Source of the DNA: Candidatus Methylobacter favarea
GTDB lineage: Bacteria; Pseudomonadota; Gammaproteobacteria; Methylococcales; Methylomonadaceae
Assembly (NCBI RefSeq): GCF_902806695.1
Contig: NZ_CADCXN010000091.1
Span: forward strand, 40,800-104,799
Direction of reading: 5' to 3'
DNA length: 64,000 nucleotides
The notes below the pieces were generated by a model, which did no database searches, was not told the origin of the DNA, and saw only the letters and a program-made list of their open reading frames with translations. The position numbers and the translations under genes were made by a program. Every line of letters starts with the position of its first letter. The stretch's first letter is position 1. Of the stretch, positions 37,061 through 47,318 are shown in pieces.

Positions 37061-39559
37061 ATGCCACAAAAACATTTCAAAACCAGTAACCCCAACCCTG
37101 CAATTACTGCGCTTCCGGACTTGGGTATGGAGGAAAAGCACTTAATAGCTGATTTTAAACATTATTATAGCCATCGGCTCGGCAGGGATGAACACTGTAA
37201 TTCGCCGCATTATGCCTATGAGGCGCTGGCGCTGGCTATTAGCGACCGGCTCATAGAACGCTGGAAAAAAACGTTTAACGCCTACAAGCAGACAGATTGC
37301 AAGAAAGCCTATTATTTGTCGATGGAATTTCTGATGGGCCGCGCCTTAAGCAATGCCATGCTTAATCTGGGCATTGACACTATTGTAGAAAGAGCCATGT
37401 ATGATTTGGGGCTGGATCTTGAAGAATTAATTGACAGCGAGCCTGATGCAGGGCTTGGCAATGGCGGCCTCGGCCGCTTGGCCGCGTGTTTTATTGACAG
37501 TTGCGCTACCTTGCATTTGCCCGTAACAGGCTATGGCTTGCGCTACGAATACGGCATGTTTTCCCAGCTTATCATTAATGGCGAGCAGGTGGAAAAAGCC
37601 GATCACTGGCTGCACAACGGCAATGTCTGGGAAATCGAACGTCCGGAATATACGCAGAGAATTCAGTTTGGCGGCTATTGCGACAGTCATATTGACGAAA
37701 ACGGAAATAAAAGGATCTCCTGGGTCAATACGCATGATGTGCTGGCGGTTCCCTTTGATACCCCGATTCCCGGCTATCACAATGGCACAGTAAATACCTT
37801 GAGGTTATGGAAAGCATCGGCGACTGAAGAATTTGATTTGGAGGAATTTAATGCCGGTGACTATGCAGAAGCGGTCGCCGCCAAAAATATCGCTGAAAAT
37901 ATTACCATGGTGCTGTATCCGAATGACGCCAATGAAAACGGCAAGGAACTGAGACTGCGCCAGCAATATTTTCTGGCTTCCGCCAGTTTGCAGGATGTGC
38001 TGGCAAGCTGGATTGGACGGCATGGCAGGAATTTTTCCGAGTTTGCAGCAAAAAACTGCTTTCAGCTGAATGACACGCACCCGAGCATCGCAGTGGCTGA
38101 GCTCATGCGCTTATTGGTGGATATACACGGTTTGTCCTGGCATCAGGCCTGGGCTATTACCATCCGGGTCATGGCCTATACCAACCATACGCTGTTGCCG
38201 GAAGCCCTGGAGCGCTGGCCCGTGCCTCTGTTCAAGCAACTGCTGCCCCGGCTGATGGAAATCATTTTTGAAATCAATGCCCACTTTATGGCTGAAGTAT
38301 CGGCGCATTGGCCCGGTGATAAAGAGCGCTTGACCCGCATGTCGATCATTGAAGAGGGCCATGAGCAACAGGTCAGAATGGCCTATCTTGCCATAGTCGG
38401 CAGCTTTTCGGTCAACGGCGTGGCCGCCTTGCATTCAAAGCTATTGCAGCAAGGCCTGTTTCGGGATTTCTACGAATTGTGGCCGCACAAATTCAATAAC
38501 AAAACCAATGGCGTGACGCCGCGCCGCTGGCTGGCCGACTGTAATCCCGAACTGGCCGAACTAATCACCGATACCATAGGCGACGGCTGGTTAACCGACT
38601 TGTCATTGCTGAAAAAGCTTGAGCCGTATGCCGAAGACAGACAATTTCGTAAGCGCTGGTATGAAGTTCAGCAGAGCGCAAAGCAAAGAATGATTGATTT
38701 TAAAAAAATGGAAATGGATGTTGAGTTGGATGTCGATGCCTTATTTGACGTCCAGGTAAAGCGCATCCATGAATACAAGCGTCAGTTGTTAAACGTATTG
38801 CATGTTATTCATCTTTATGACCGCATTAAACGCGGCGATATTGACAACTGGACGAAGCGCTGCGTATTGATTGGCGGCAAAGCGGCGCCCGGTTACTACA
38901 TGGCGAAAAAGATCATCAAACTGATTAATAATGTCTCGCAGGTTATCAATGATGATCCTGATGTGGGCAACAAATTAAAACTGGTTTTCCTGCCTAATTA
39001 CCGGGTGTCAGCCATGGAAAAAATTTGTCCCGGCGCTGATCTTTCCGAACAAATTTCAACGGCCGGCAAGGAAGCATCGGGCACCGGCAATATGAAGCTG
39101 ATGATGAATGGGGCCATCACTATCGGTACGCTGGATGGCGCCAATATCGAAATTCGCGAAGAAGTCGGCGATGAGAATTTCTTCCTGTTCGGCTTGACGG
39201 AAGAGCAGGTTGAAAAAATGACCCATCATTATGATCCTGTGACAATCATTAATCAGGATGAAGATCTGCAGCGGGTTATCGGCCTGCTGGAGTGCGGCCA
39301 TTTTAATCAATTCGAACCGGGGATTTTTGATGATATTCTGGTATCCATAAAAAGCCCGCATGACCCCTGGATGACGATTGCCGATTTTCGCAGTTATATT
39401 GATGCGCAAACACGGGTAGAAGCCGCCTATAAGGATCAGGAGCACTGGACCAGGATGAGCATTTTAAATTGTGCGAACAGCGGCAAGTTTTCTACCGATA
39501 GAACGATCACTGAATACAATAACGAGATCTGGAAACTCACGCCCGTTAAAGTGGATTAA
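37061..39559 (+). CDS. glgP: Glycogen/alpha-glucan phosphorylase
   Basis: Releases glucose-1-phosphate from glycogen or maltodextrin. 832 residues, full length, with YYLSMEFLMGRALSNAML, DAGLGNGGLGRLAACF, QLNDTHPSIAVAEL, NGVTPRRWL, the VKRIHEYKRQLLNVL block and the PLP-lysine segment EASGTGNMKLMMNGA. ATG 37061 has AAGGA about 12 bases upstream. Its stop overlaps the trmL start by one base (TAATG), so the two are coupled. A GH15 glucoamylase gene near the window end suggests the cell stores glycogen. Confidence 0.95.
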   Translation: MPQKHFKTSNPNPAITALPDLGMEEKHLIADFKHYYSHRLGRDEHCNSPHYAYEALALAISDRLIERWKKTFNAYKQTDCKKAYYLSMEFLMGRALSNAMLNLGIDTIVERAMYDLGLDLEELIDSEPDAGLGNGGLGRLAACFIDSCATLHLPVTGYGLRYEYGMFSQLIINGEQVEKADHWLHNGNVWEIERPEYTQRIQFGGYCDSHIDENGNKRISWVNTHDVLAVPFDTPIPGYHNGTVNTLRLWKASATEEFDLEEFNAGDYAEAVAAKNIAENITMVLYPNDANENGKELRLRQQYFLASASLQDVLASWIGRHGRNFSEFAAKNCFQLNDTHPSIAVAELMRLLVDIHGLSWHQAWAITIRVMAYTNHTLLPEALERWPVPLFKQLLPRLMEIIFEINAHFMAEVSAHWPGDKERLTRMSIIEEGHEQQVRMAYLAIVGSFSVNGVAALHSKLLQQGLFRDFYELWPHKFNNKTNGVTPRRWLADCNPELAELITDTIGDGWLTDLSLLKKLEPYAEDRQFRKRWYEVQQSAKQRMIDFKKMEMDVELDVDALFDVQVKRIHEYKRQLLNVLHVIHLYDRIKRGDIDNWTKRCVLIGGKAAPGYYMAKKIIKLINNVSQVINDDPDVGNKLKLVFLPNYRVSAMEKICPGADLSEQISTAGKEASGTGNMKLMMNGAITIGTLDGANIEIREEVGDENFFLFGLTEEQVEKMTHHYDPVTIINQDEDLQRVIGLLECGHFNQFEPGIFDDILVSIKSPHDPWMTIADFRSYIDAQTRVEAAYKDQEHWTRMSILNCANSGKFSTDRTITEYNNEIWKLTPVKVD

Positions 39560-40029
39560 TGTTTCATATTGTTCTGTACGAGCCGGAAATCCCGGCCAAT
39601 ACCGGCAATATTATCCGCCTGTGTGCCAATGCAGGGATGCAATTGCATTTAATCCAGCCTTTGGGCTTCGAACTGGATGACAAGAAGCTGCGCCGGGCCG
39701 GGCTCGACTATCATGAATGGGTATCGGTAATAGAGTATTCCTCCTTAAATGCTTTTATTGAAAATGTTAGGCCGGAACGGATTTTTGCCCTGACCACAAA
39801 AGGCCGGAAAATATACAGCGATGCGGCTTTCCGGCAAGGAGACGCCTTGCTGTTCGGCCCTGAAACCCGCGGCTTGCCTGAACCTGTTTTAACCCGGCTG
39901 GGCGCCGACAGATGTCTGTACCTGCCCATGCAGGCAGAAAGCCGCAGTCTGAATTTGTCGAATACTGTCTCAATTGTCCTGTACGAGGCATGGAGGCAGT
40001 TGGCTTTTGCAGGAGCGGTAATAAAATAA
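39559..40029 (+). CDS. trmL: tRNA (cytidine/uridine-34-2'-O)-methyltransferase TrmL
   Basis: A SPOUT methyltransferase that 2'-O-methylates the wobble base of tRNA-Leu isoacceptors. 156 residues, with the YEPEIPANTGNIIRLCANAG start, LLFGPETRGLPEPVL and the knot segment LPMQAESRSLNLSNTVSIVLYE. It starts on the last base of the glgP stop. Nothing unusual. Confidence 0.95.
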   Translation: MFHIVLYEPEIPANTGNIIRLCANAGMQLHLIQPLGFELDDKKLRRAGLDYHEWVSVIEYSSLNAFIENVRPERIFALTTKGRKIYSDAAFRQGDALLFGPETRGLPEPVLTRLGADRCLYLPMQAESRSLNLSNTVSIVLYEAWRQLAFAGAVIK

Positions 40030-40283
40030 TGTGTAGGTTTCGCATTGATTTGCCCGGTTTAAAAATACGTCAAAACCCATGCTGACAACTAATAACTTTG
40101 ATGGCCAAACCCTGCCATTCAAAATTTATGCTAATCTATCTTGTGATGTTATCTTGAAACTGTTTTATGTCTATATTGAGATAATATTTAATTTAGAAAG
40201 AATATTGAAAGGTATTTTTACAGGCTAAGCTTGAAAAAGAGTATAAAATATCCAGATTTAAGCAATATTCTATTAGAGGAATT

Positions 40284-40868
40284 ATGAGTGTTGGTATTGA
40301 AGAATTAATTGATAATTATCTTTCCACTCTTGACACAAAAGATATTGATTCATTCAAAAATTTGGTTTCAAGATCAATACAAGATGAATTCACTGGCATT
40401 AATTCAAGATTTGAGCCAGATAAGCAAATAAATTATAAAAATCGTGAACTTGAACAAATTGATTACGAGTGGATAGCAGATGATGTAATATCTATAAATG
40501 ATATTTCCATTTTGGCTGATCAGCTTGCAATAACAGCCCTATATAAGTTATTTGAGAAAAATATTAAAGAACTTATTGGTTATCATACAAAGTGTATAGA
40601 TATTAGTAAGTATTCATATTGGAAAAATGTAAAAGCTGTATTACCCATTAAAGCTAAAAACTTACAATGTTTTCAATCAGTCAATGAATTAAGGCTGATC
40701 AACAATGCAATAAAGCATGAAGGTGTTGTTACACTTGAATTGTCAACAGAATTCCCAGCTTACGGTAAAGTAGGAACAGAATTATCAGGGCTGGATGAAA
40801 TGTATATTAGATTGAAACCATGTGTAATAAATTTTATAAATGAACTTCACTATATTTATAAATCCTAA
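40284..40868 (+). CDS. HEPN-like hypothetical protein in an AT-rich patch
   Basis: A 194-residue protein with a good AGAGGAATT site before ATG 40284. A helix near residues 135-147 reads ELRLINNAIKHEG, close to the R...(N)..KH pattern of HEPN-type domains found in many defence and toxin RNases; the Arg-to-His spacing is a little long. The N-terminal half is acidic and helical. The gene is much richer in A and T than its neighbours (lysine as AAA/AAG in AT context, many ATA/TTA codons), which points to transfer. No antitoxin-like or nucleotidyltransferase partner is adjacent. The domain call is tentative. Confidence 0.6.
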   Translation: MSVGIEELIDNYLSTLDTKDIDSFKNLVSRSIQDEFTGINSRFEPDKQINYKNRELEQIDYEWIADDVISINDISILADQLAITALYKLFEKNIKELIGYHTKCIDISKYSYWKNVKAVLPIKAKNLQCFQSVNELRLINNAIKHEGVVTLELSTEFPAYGKVGTELSGLDEMYIRLKPCVINFINELHYIYKS

Positions 40869-41011
40869 TTTTATTCGTGCTTTGTATTAATAAGGGAAGC
40901 CAATTATGATGTGCTTCAACTCCCAAATTCTTGCGAGCCGCTATTATCTTCCGAAAAATTAAATAGAGTAAAAATTCGTTGTAGCAAAAACCATAAATAA
41001 AATAAGGAATT

Positions 41012-41359
41012 ATGAATATAAAATTACAAGCTACTTTACTTGCTCTTATAATTTCAGGATGCACCACAGGCACATATAAATTTGATCTAAATGGTAGTAG
41101 CTTAGCAATACCAAGATCAGGTTGTAATTTTTATGATGGAACATTTCAAAATAACTCAGGAAGAGATCTCGGTTATTGGTATGGAAACTTAATAGCTCTT
41201 GATGCGAGCAAAACAACATTAGGAACAGTAGATTTTGCGTGTTTTCCATCCGTTTCGACTGGAAAATCTAAGTGCCAAATAAACGGTAATAACATTAGAT
41301 TTAGCACTGCTGGATTAGGGTGTAGAAATATAAATGATATACGGGTTCGTCCAAACTAA
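41012..41359 (+). CDS. Small cysteine-containing lipoprotein
   Basis: A 115-residue protein with a lipobox ISGC at residues 15-18, so it is probably anchored in a membrane facing the periplasm. The mature part has further cysteines (GCNFYDG, DFACFPS, SKCQING, LGCRNIN) that could form disulfides. AAGGA stands 6-7 bases before ATG 41012. Base composition is AT-rich like the HEPN-like gene before it, so both likely arrived together. Function unknown. Confidence 0.65.
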   Translation: MNIKLQATLLALIISGCTTGTYKFDLNGSSLAIPRSGCNFYDGTFQNNSGRDLGYWYGNLIALDASKTTLGTVDFACFPSVSTGKSKCQINGNNIRFSTAGLGCRNINDIRVRPN

Positions 41360-41549
41360 CACATAAGGCGTTTTCTGCGACAGGCAAACCGCCATACCCG
41401 AGGCGAATAGGAATAATTGTTACATAGTTTTTCAAAACTGTATAAGAGTCCTGGTTAAATTGACATAAACTTAAACCACCGTTCAAGCGGAGCGCGATTA
41501 TACTCGGTTTATTATTCGCTTTTCGAGCCGCCCCCGGCTAGCTTTACTT

Positions 41550-42152
41550 TTGGCTTTTTGGAAAATTACTGTGCAAAATATTCAATTTCCACCTGATGTA
41601 CTCGGTTCTATTCCAGAGGATTTGCCAATTCCTTTAAATGATGGGGCCTGTGAGCATCTGGACAATATGCTTCTGCCTGATATTTCCTTATGGTCAACAG
41701 ATGATCAAAAAATTAATTTATCTCACTTGTCTGGTTGGAATGTAATTTTCTGTTATTCAATGACAGGTCGTCCAGGATTTGCCATCCCGGAAGGGTGGAT
41801 TCAAATTCCCGGCGCTGCTGGGTATACGCCGCAAGTATGTTCATATCGTGAAAATCACATTGCATTCAAACATAATGGCATAGGCGTTTACGGCATAAGT
41901 GTTCAAACACCGGAAGCACAAAAAGAAGCTACTAATCGTTTAGGGTTGCCTTTTCCGCTTTTAAGTGATGCCGATCATTATTTCTCCTCTGCTTTGAAAT
42001 TGCCCCTGCTTGAAGTCGGCGGTTTAAAATTGATCAAAAGATTGACGTTCATTCTTAAAGATGGCGTAATTAAAAAGTGCTTTTACCCTCTCTTTCCTCC
42101 AGATAAAAATGTTTTTGAGGTGATGGCTTGGCTCTCGGAGAATCAAGCCTAA
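41550..42152 (+). CDS. Peroxiredoxin-like (redoxin) protein
   Basis: A thioredoxin-fold protein of the AhpC/TSA class, about 190-200 residues. The block SGWNVIFCYSMTGRPG is in the place of the usual peroxiredoxin strand, and IPGAAGYTPQVCSYR carries the likely active-site Thr/Cys pair (TPQVC); then GVYGISVQTPEAQKEATNRL and LPFPLLSDADHYFSSAL match the family. The frame begins at TTG 41550; GTG 41571 is an alternative start just before the conserved part. Codon use resembles the core genome more than the AT-rich genes before it. Confidence 0.75.
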   Translation: MAFWKITVQNIQFPPDVLGSIPEDLPIPLNDGACEHLDNMLLPDISLWSTDDQKINLSHLSGWNVIFCYSMTGRPGFAIPEGWIQIPGAAGYTPQVCSYRENHIAFKHNGIGVYGISVQTPEAQKEATNRLGLPFPLLSDADHYFSSALKLPLLEVGGLKLIKRLTFILKDGVIKKCFYPLFPPDKNVFEVMAWLSENQA

Positions 42153-42231
42153 GTTGCGCAAAGCTGAAAACCTCAGCTGTTCCCGATGCTTGCTAAAAGG
42201 TAAGGACTATAGATAAGTGTATCCTGTGTAG

Positions 42232-42511
<280 letters not shown>

Positions 42512-42537
<26 letters not shown>

Positions 42538-42730
42538 ATTACGGCCCACGTATGATCTGCAAAGTTTGCAGGTAAGAAAACTGGGGGCTAGGCGCAAAAA
42601 GTTTTGTGATACAGTTCATTTAGAGCCTGATGTGATGGCTGCGTTTCCGAATACCGACGCTGTTAATGAAGCGCTGCGTTATCTAATCGATGTGGCCAAG
42701 CGCGCAAACAGCCTAACGCTTCGCCGCTGA
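42512..42730 (+). CDS. BrnA-like antitoxin, intact
   Basis: A 72-residue protein starting at ATG 42512, inside the last codons of the broken brnT (26 bases overlap), the usual coupled arrangement. LRPTYDLQSLQVRKLG followed by a helical HLEPDVMAAFPNTDAVNEAL segment looks like a small DNA-binding antitoxin. The frame is open upstream to 42476 but has no better start. With the toxin broken it would be an orphan antitoxin. Confidence 0.7.
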
Positions 42731-42819
42731 GCTTTACGTTATCGGTCTCCAAGATATTATTGCAGAATCTCAATTTCCGGTTTGAGAAAGCCGTTCCCGC
42801 ATTTTATTCCCCGATATTC

Positions 42820-44160
42820 CTAAAACAATTTTTCATCACTGCTTTCTTCAGTCTCAATACCGGCCTGTTCAGTGATGCTTTTAGGGAAAGTCTTCTTCAC
42901 CTTGACGCCCAGATCGACAAAACTGCTGGCATGGCGGATTAAATTGCCGTGGCCGCCGGTTAATTTATTCATTACGCCGTCATAGGTATTGTTGACGGTG
43001 CTTAATTGCTTGCCCAGTTTGTCCAGTTCGTCCACGAATCCTCTTATTTTGTCATAAACGACGCCGGCCTTATCCGCTATAGCCCTGGCATTTTCATTCC
43101 GGCGTTCGTAGCGCCAGATATTTTCCACAGTCCGCAGCGTCGCTAATAAGGTAGTCGGCGTAACCACTACGATTTTATATTCAAAAGCATCGCTGAACAG
43201 GTGTTCATCGGCCTGAAAAGCGGCTATAAAAGCGGCTTCAATGGGTATGAATAACAGCACAAAATCAAGGGATCTTAAGCCTTTCAGACCAAAATAATCC
43301 TTGCCGCTCAAACTCTTGATATGCTCTCTGACTGCATCCGTGTGCTGCCTTAATGCCGTAATGCGTTCCAGATCATCCTCGGATGAACAGTAGCGCTCAT
43401 AAGCCAGCAAGGACACCTTGGAATCAATAATGACATCCTTGTTTTCAGGCAAACGGATAATAATATCGGGCTTGAACAGTCTGTTGTCCTCATCCCGGAA
43501 CGCGCCCTGGGTTTCATATTCAATGCCTTTTCGAAGGCCTGATTTTTCCAGGACTTTTTCGAGAATCATTTCACCCCAGTTGCCCTGGGTTTTTTTATCG
43601 CCTTTCAAGGCGCGCGTCAGATTAAGCGCTTCCTGATTCATTTGCGCCGTATCGCGTCTTAGCGAGACAATTTCTTCACGCAGCGAAATGCGGTCTTTGT
43701 TTTCATTATCGTAAACCGTTTCTATACGCTGCTTGAATTCTCCCAGCTGTTCACGTAGCGGCGTGACAATATGATCCAGGCTGGTTTTATTGTGTTCGGT
43801 AAATTGCTTGCTGCGTTCATCGAAAATTTTACCGGCCAGATTTTCAAATTGAATGGTCAACCGGGCTTCCGAGTCTTGCAGCAGTTTTAATTTTTCCGCC
43901 GCGTTTTTTGCCTGTTCATCCATGCGCGTTTGCAGTTCGACATTTTGGGTTTTGAACTCGGTAACAAGCTGTTGTAATTGCCTCAATTCAATGTCATTTT
44001 GCCGGCATTGCTTTAATTTTTCTTCGGCGACGGCAATTTGGGTGGAAAGTTGTTGAATAGCGGTTTTATCTTTACCGCCTAGCAGGCGCATCAATAAGAC
44101 GCCGGCCAGAAAGCCGATTAAAGCCGGTATAAGCGGCGACAGGTGGTTTATTAATTCCAT
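42820..44160 (-). CDS. rmuC: DNA recombination protein RmuC
   Basis: A 446-residue protein with an N-terminal membrane helix (LIPALIGFLAGVLLMRLLGG), a long coiled coil (about residues 35-170) and a C-terminal nuclease-like domain: KTQGNWGEMILEKVLEKSGL, PDIIIRLPENKDVIIDSKVSL and LLFIPIEAAFIAAF. RmuC limits inversions at short repeats; the molecular activity is not settled. It is 27 bases downstream of hemL. Confidence 0.93.
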   Translation of the reverse strand: MELINHLSPLIPALIGFLAGVLLMRLLGGKDKTAIQQLSTQIAVAEEKLKQCRQNDIELRQLQQLVTEFKTQNVELQTRMDEQAKNAAEKLKLLQDSEARLTIQFENLAGKIFDERSKQFTEHNKTSLDHIVTPLREQLGEFKQRIETVYDNENKDRISLREEIVSLRRDTAQMNQEALNLTRALKGDKKTQGNWGEMILEKVLEKSGLRKGIEYETQGAFRDEDNRLFKPDIIIRLPENKDVIIDSKVSLLAYERYCSSEDDLERITALRQHTDAVREHIKSLSGKDYFGLKGLRSLDFVLLFIPIEAAFIAAFQADEHLFSDAFEYKIVVVTPTTLLATLRTVENIWRYERRNENARAIADKAGVVYDKIRGFVDELDKLGKQLSTVNNTYDGVMNKLTGGHGNLIRHASSFVDLGVKVKKTFPKSITEQAGIETEESSDEKLF

Positions 44161-44187
44161 GTTAATTCATCACTCTTGAGACTTGAC

Positions 44188-45471
44188 TCATTGCAAACGA
44201 TTAAATACGGCTTCTGCAATATCCAGGGTTTTTTCCAGGTCTTCATCAGTGTGCGCGGCTGATACGAAACCGGCCTCAAAAGCTGAGGGCGCCAGATAAA
44301 TTCCTTGCTCGAGCAGGGCATGGAAAAAGCGTTTGAATAAAGCCTGATCACAGTGCATGGCTTGGGCAAATGTGGTGATTTTTTCTTCCTTACTGAAAAA
44401 CAGTCCGAACATGCTGCCTACGGCAGTGGTTGTCATGGCGATGCTTGCTTGTCGGGCGCGCTCTTTCAGCCCCGACGTCAGTTTTTCGGTTTTTGCAGTC
44501 AATGCTTCGTAAAATCCGGGCACCGAAATTAATTCCAAAGTTTTTAGGCCGGCCGCCATGGCGACCGGATTGCCGGACAGGGTCCCTGCCTGATACACAG
44601 GGCCGATAGGCGCCAGATGCTCCATAATCCTGCGCGAGCCCCCGAAAGCGCCGACAGGCATGCCGCCGCCTATAATTTTCCCCAGGGTGGTCAAATCCGG
44701 CGCGACATTATAAAGGCCTTGCGCGCCATGCAAACCAACGCGAAAGCCGGTCATTACTTCATCAAAAATCAATACGCTATTATAGCGATCGCAGACTTGA
44801 CGCAGTGTTTCGAGAAAACCGGGGACAGGCGGAATGCAGTTCATGTTGCCGGCGACAGGCTCAACGATAATGCAGGCGATTTGCTCGCCGGCTTCGGCAA
44901 ACAATTTTTTAACCAGTTCGATATCGTTATAAGCCAGAGTAATGGTGTTTGCCGCCACTGACGCCGGCACACCGGGAGAACTGGGTATGCCTAAGGTCAA
45001 GACGCCGGAACCGGCTTTAACCAGCAAGGAGTCGGAATGGCCGTGATAGCAGCCTTCGAATTTGACGATAATATCGCGGCCGGTATAGCCTCTGGCAAGG
45101 CGTATGGCGCTCATGGTCGCTTCCGTGCCGGAGCTGACCATTCTGACCAGGTCAATTGACGGCACAAGTTCGCAAACCCGTTCAGCCATTTGCGTTTCAA
45201 TTTCAGTCGGCGCGCCAAAGCTTAAGCCTTTTTCGGCTGCGCTTTTAACGGCTGTAATGACTTCAGGGTGGGCATGCCCCAAAATCATCGGTCCCCAGGA
45301 GCCGACATAATCAATATAGCGATTTCCTGAACTGTCGTAAATATAGGCCCCCCAAGCGTGGTCAATAAACACCGGCGCTCCGCCCACGCCGCTGAATGAG
45401 CGTACCGGCGAATTCACGCCGCCCGGAATTACGTTTTTAGCCTTGGAAAATAAAACACTTGCTTCAGTCAT
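44188..45471 (-). CDS. hemL: Glutamate-1-semialdehyde 2,1-aminomutase
   Basis: Makes 5-aminolevulinate for haem and other tetrapyrroles. 427 residues, class III PLP aminotransferase fold, with [53 protein letters not shown] (PLP lysine) and [13 protein letters not shown]. The cobalamin adenosyltransferase gene lies 180 bases away on the other strand, a loose tetrapyrrole link. Confidence 0.96.
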   Translation of the reverse strand: MTEASVLFSKAKNVIPGGVNSPVRSFSGVGGAPVFIDHAWGAYIYDSSGNRYIDYVGSWGPMILGHAHPEVITAVKSAAEKGLSFGAPTEIETQMAERVCELVPSIDLVRMVSSGTEATMSAIRLARGYTGRDIIVKFEGCYHGHSDSLLVKAGSGVLTLGIPSSPGVPASVAANTITLAYNDIELVKKLFAEAGEQIACIIVEPVAGNMNCIPPVPGFLETLRQVCDRYNSVLIFDEVMTGFRVGLHGAQGLYNVAPDLTTLGKIIGGGMPVGAFGGSRRIMEHLAPIGPVYQAGTLSGNPVAMAAGLKTLELISVPGFYEALTAKTEKLTSGLKERARQASIAMTTTAVGSMFGLFFSKEEKITTFAQAMHCDQALFKRFFHALLEQGIYLAPSAFEAGFVSAAHTDEDLEKTLDIAEAVFNRLQ

Positions 45472-45652
45472 AATTGTTATTTAAGGTTAATCAGTGCGTA
45501 AAGGATAGGAGAACCTGGTCCTGATTGAAAGCGCATTATAAGCCATGCTTCGAATAACAATGGCAAAATGCGCCCTTGCTGAATTCAGCTGCAGCAGAAA
45601 GCGGATGCGCTATAATGCGTTGCGCTAAAGACATCCTTATCAAGCATAATTC

Positions 45653-46189
45653 ATGAAATCAAGAGACAAACGGCAGGGACTGGTTTTAGTCAATACCGGC
45701 GAAGGCAAAGGCAAATCTTCCAGTGCTTTCGGGGTCGTTTTTCGCGCCGCCGGCTGGGGCATGAAAGTCTGCGTTATTCAATATATAAAAGGCCAATGGC
45801 AAACCGGCGAGCAAAAAGCGGCAGCCCGTTTTGATAATATCGAATGGCATGCACTGGGCGACGGCTTTACCTGGGATACCAAAAATCCGCAGCAGGATAT
45901 TAAAACCAGCCGGGAAATCTGGGAAATCAGCAAGCAAAAAATCCTGTCCGAAGAATTTGATGTAGTGTTACTGGACGAGATTAATTACTGCTGCGGTTAT
46001 AACTGGATTTCCGGCCAGGAAATCGCTGATTTTATCCGCCGCCAAAAGCCGCCCTGGCTGCATTTAATTCTGACTGGCCGCAATGCTGCGCCTGAAGTAA
46101 TCAGTTGTGCCCATACAGTGACCGAAATGACAATGATCAAACATGCCTATGAACAGGAGATCAAGGCTGAGCAGGGGATTGAGTTTTAG
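45653..46189 (+). CDS. cobO: Cob(I)yrinic acid a,c-diamide adenosyltransferase
   Basis: Transfers the 5'-deoxyadenosyl group of ATP to cobalt in corrinoids, in coenzyme B12 synthesis or salvage. A 178-residue CobA/CobO/BtuR-type P-loop protein: NTGEGKGKSSSAFGVVFRA (Walker-like loop), VIQYIKGQW, LLDEINYCCGYNWI and LILTGRNAAPEVI. It stands alone, so salvage rather than a full local pathway is suggested. The downstream gene begins 152 bases later. Confidence 0.93.
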   Translation: MKSRDKRQGLVLVNTGEGKGKSSSAFGVVFRAAGWGMKVCVIQYIKGQWQTGEQKAAARFDNIEWHALGDGFTWDTKNPQQDIKTSREIWEISKQKILSEEFDVVLLDEINYCCGYNWISGQEIADFIRRQKPPWLHLILTGRNAAPEVISCAHTVTEMTMIKHAYEQEIKAEQGIEF

Positions 46190-46341
46190 AGTATTAAGGT
46201 GTGGGGCTATTTAAGGTGTAATGGGTAGACGCACAATATAAAACGGGCTTTTATTGCTGATACGGCAGTCAGCATGAAATTCGAAAGAAGACTGCGGGCA
46301 AGCGGTAAAATAATAGGTAATTTTCGCAACGAGGAGAGAGA

Positions 46342-46701
46342 ATGTCTGAAATACAAAAAATCATGATAGCTGTTGTGGGTATTTTTGTGATTGGTATTAT
46401 TATGGTCGGCACGAATAAGGAGCAATCGATTGAAGAAAAAGAATCTGCATCCAAAATTCGAAACTATGTCGCTTTGCAAAATATGGCTAATCAAAAATGC
46501 CCCGCGGCAATCAAGCAGGCGACTGGCGAGCAGGTCTATTTCCCTTTAGAAACCAACAGTGATAAGGAAACTTATATCACGATGAAATGGGCCGGTGAAC
46601 AAGGCGGATTTAAAACCGCCTCTTGCACTGTGCGCAGCGCTTTGGGTGGGATTTCCGAGTTAATTATCGATGATAATATCCTTATAAATAAAAAGATTTA
46701 G
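46342..46701 (+). CDS. Membrane-anchored hypothetical protein
   Basis: A 119-residue protein with a single N-terminal membrane helix (IMIAVVGIFVIGIIMVG) and a 90-residue soluble tail holding two cysteines (QKCPAA and SCTVRS). The GAGGAGAG site before ATG 46342 is very strong. The family is not recognised. It precedes a second small membrane protein (the cold-shock-domain gene) by 220 bases. Confidence 0.65.
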   Translation: MSEIQKIMIAVVGIFVIGIIMVGTNKEQSIEEKESASKIRNYVALQNMANQKCPAAIKQATGEQVYFPLETNSDKETYITMKWAGEQGGFKTASCTVRSALGGISELIIDDNILINKKI

Positions 46702-46893
46702 GCTGTTTAACGCCTCTTTATGGGATTAGGCCAAAGCGGAAGGCCTCAGAAAAACAACAGTCTTTTCATGCTCTTCAGTTATTTCAGATGAGATGGTACG
46801 GAGAAATCCGAAGCTCAGTGAATCTTTACATTAACGGGCCGCATTCATTTATTTCTAAAATGGCTGCAAGACAAAAAAGCAAGAGGAATCAAA

Positions 46894-46941
46894 ATGTTAA
46901 ACCAACAACGAAGTAATTTTTATGGCAAAAATAATGCATAA
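46894..46941 (+). CDS. Short ORF overlapping the start of the cold-shock-domain gene
   Basis: ATG 46894 follows AAGAGGAATC and encodes 15 residues (MLNQQRSNFYGKNNA). It ends 20 bases inside the next gene in another frame. The next gene itself has only a weak ribosome binding site, so this ORF could provide coupling. It could also be chance. Confidence 0.35.
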   Translation: MLNQQRSNFYGKNNA

Positions 46942-47248
46942 GGGAATGTTAAAAACATGGAAAGAAAACCGGGGATTTGGCTTTATTAAACCGGACAATG
47001 GAGGAAAAGATATTTTTATACATATTTCATCGTTAAAAGGAGTGAGCCGCCGTCCGATAACCGGCGACGTCATTTATTACCAGACGGCAAAAGACCGCAC
47101 CGGCAAATACAAAGCGGTCAACGCCAAAATTGAAGGCGTAGAGCTACTTGAAAACAAGCCCTCGCTCAGGATGAGCAGGAAAGTTATTATGGCAATAGCT
47201 CTGGGATTACTGATTGCTGCAATTGCTGTGCTTTTTTATATAAGGTAA
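46922..47248 (+). CDS. Cold-shock-domain protein with C-terminal membrane helix
   Basis: A 108-residue protein. Residues 6-75 are a cold-shock domain with the RNP1-like ENRGFGFIKPD and RNP2-like DIFIHISSLKG motifs, which bind single-stranded nucleic acid. After a short basic linker there is one membrane helix (VIMAIALGLLIAAIAVLFYI) at the very end. Proteins with a CSD joined to DUF1294 are known, but here the tail is only one helix, so the nucleic-acid-binding domain would be tethered at the inner membrane. Its own Shine-Dalgarno is weak and a short ORF overlaps the start. Confidence 0.85.
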   Translation: MAKIMHKGMLKTWKENRGFGFIKPDNGGKDIFIHISSLKGVSRRPITGDVIYYQTAKDRTGKYKAVNAKIEGVELLENKPSLRMSRKVIMAIALGLLIAAIAVLFYIR

Positions 47249-47318
47249 GAAATAGTTAGTGCGTTTTTAGATGATGCGTTGGCTTCCATACCGCCACTCA
47301 TCTCCACAGGCAAAGGTA

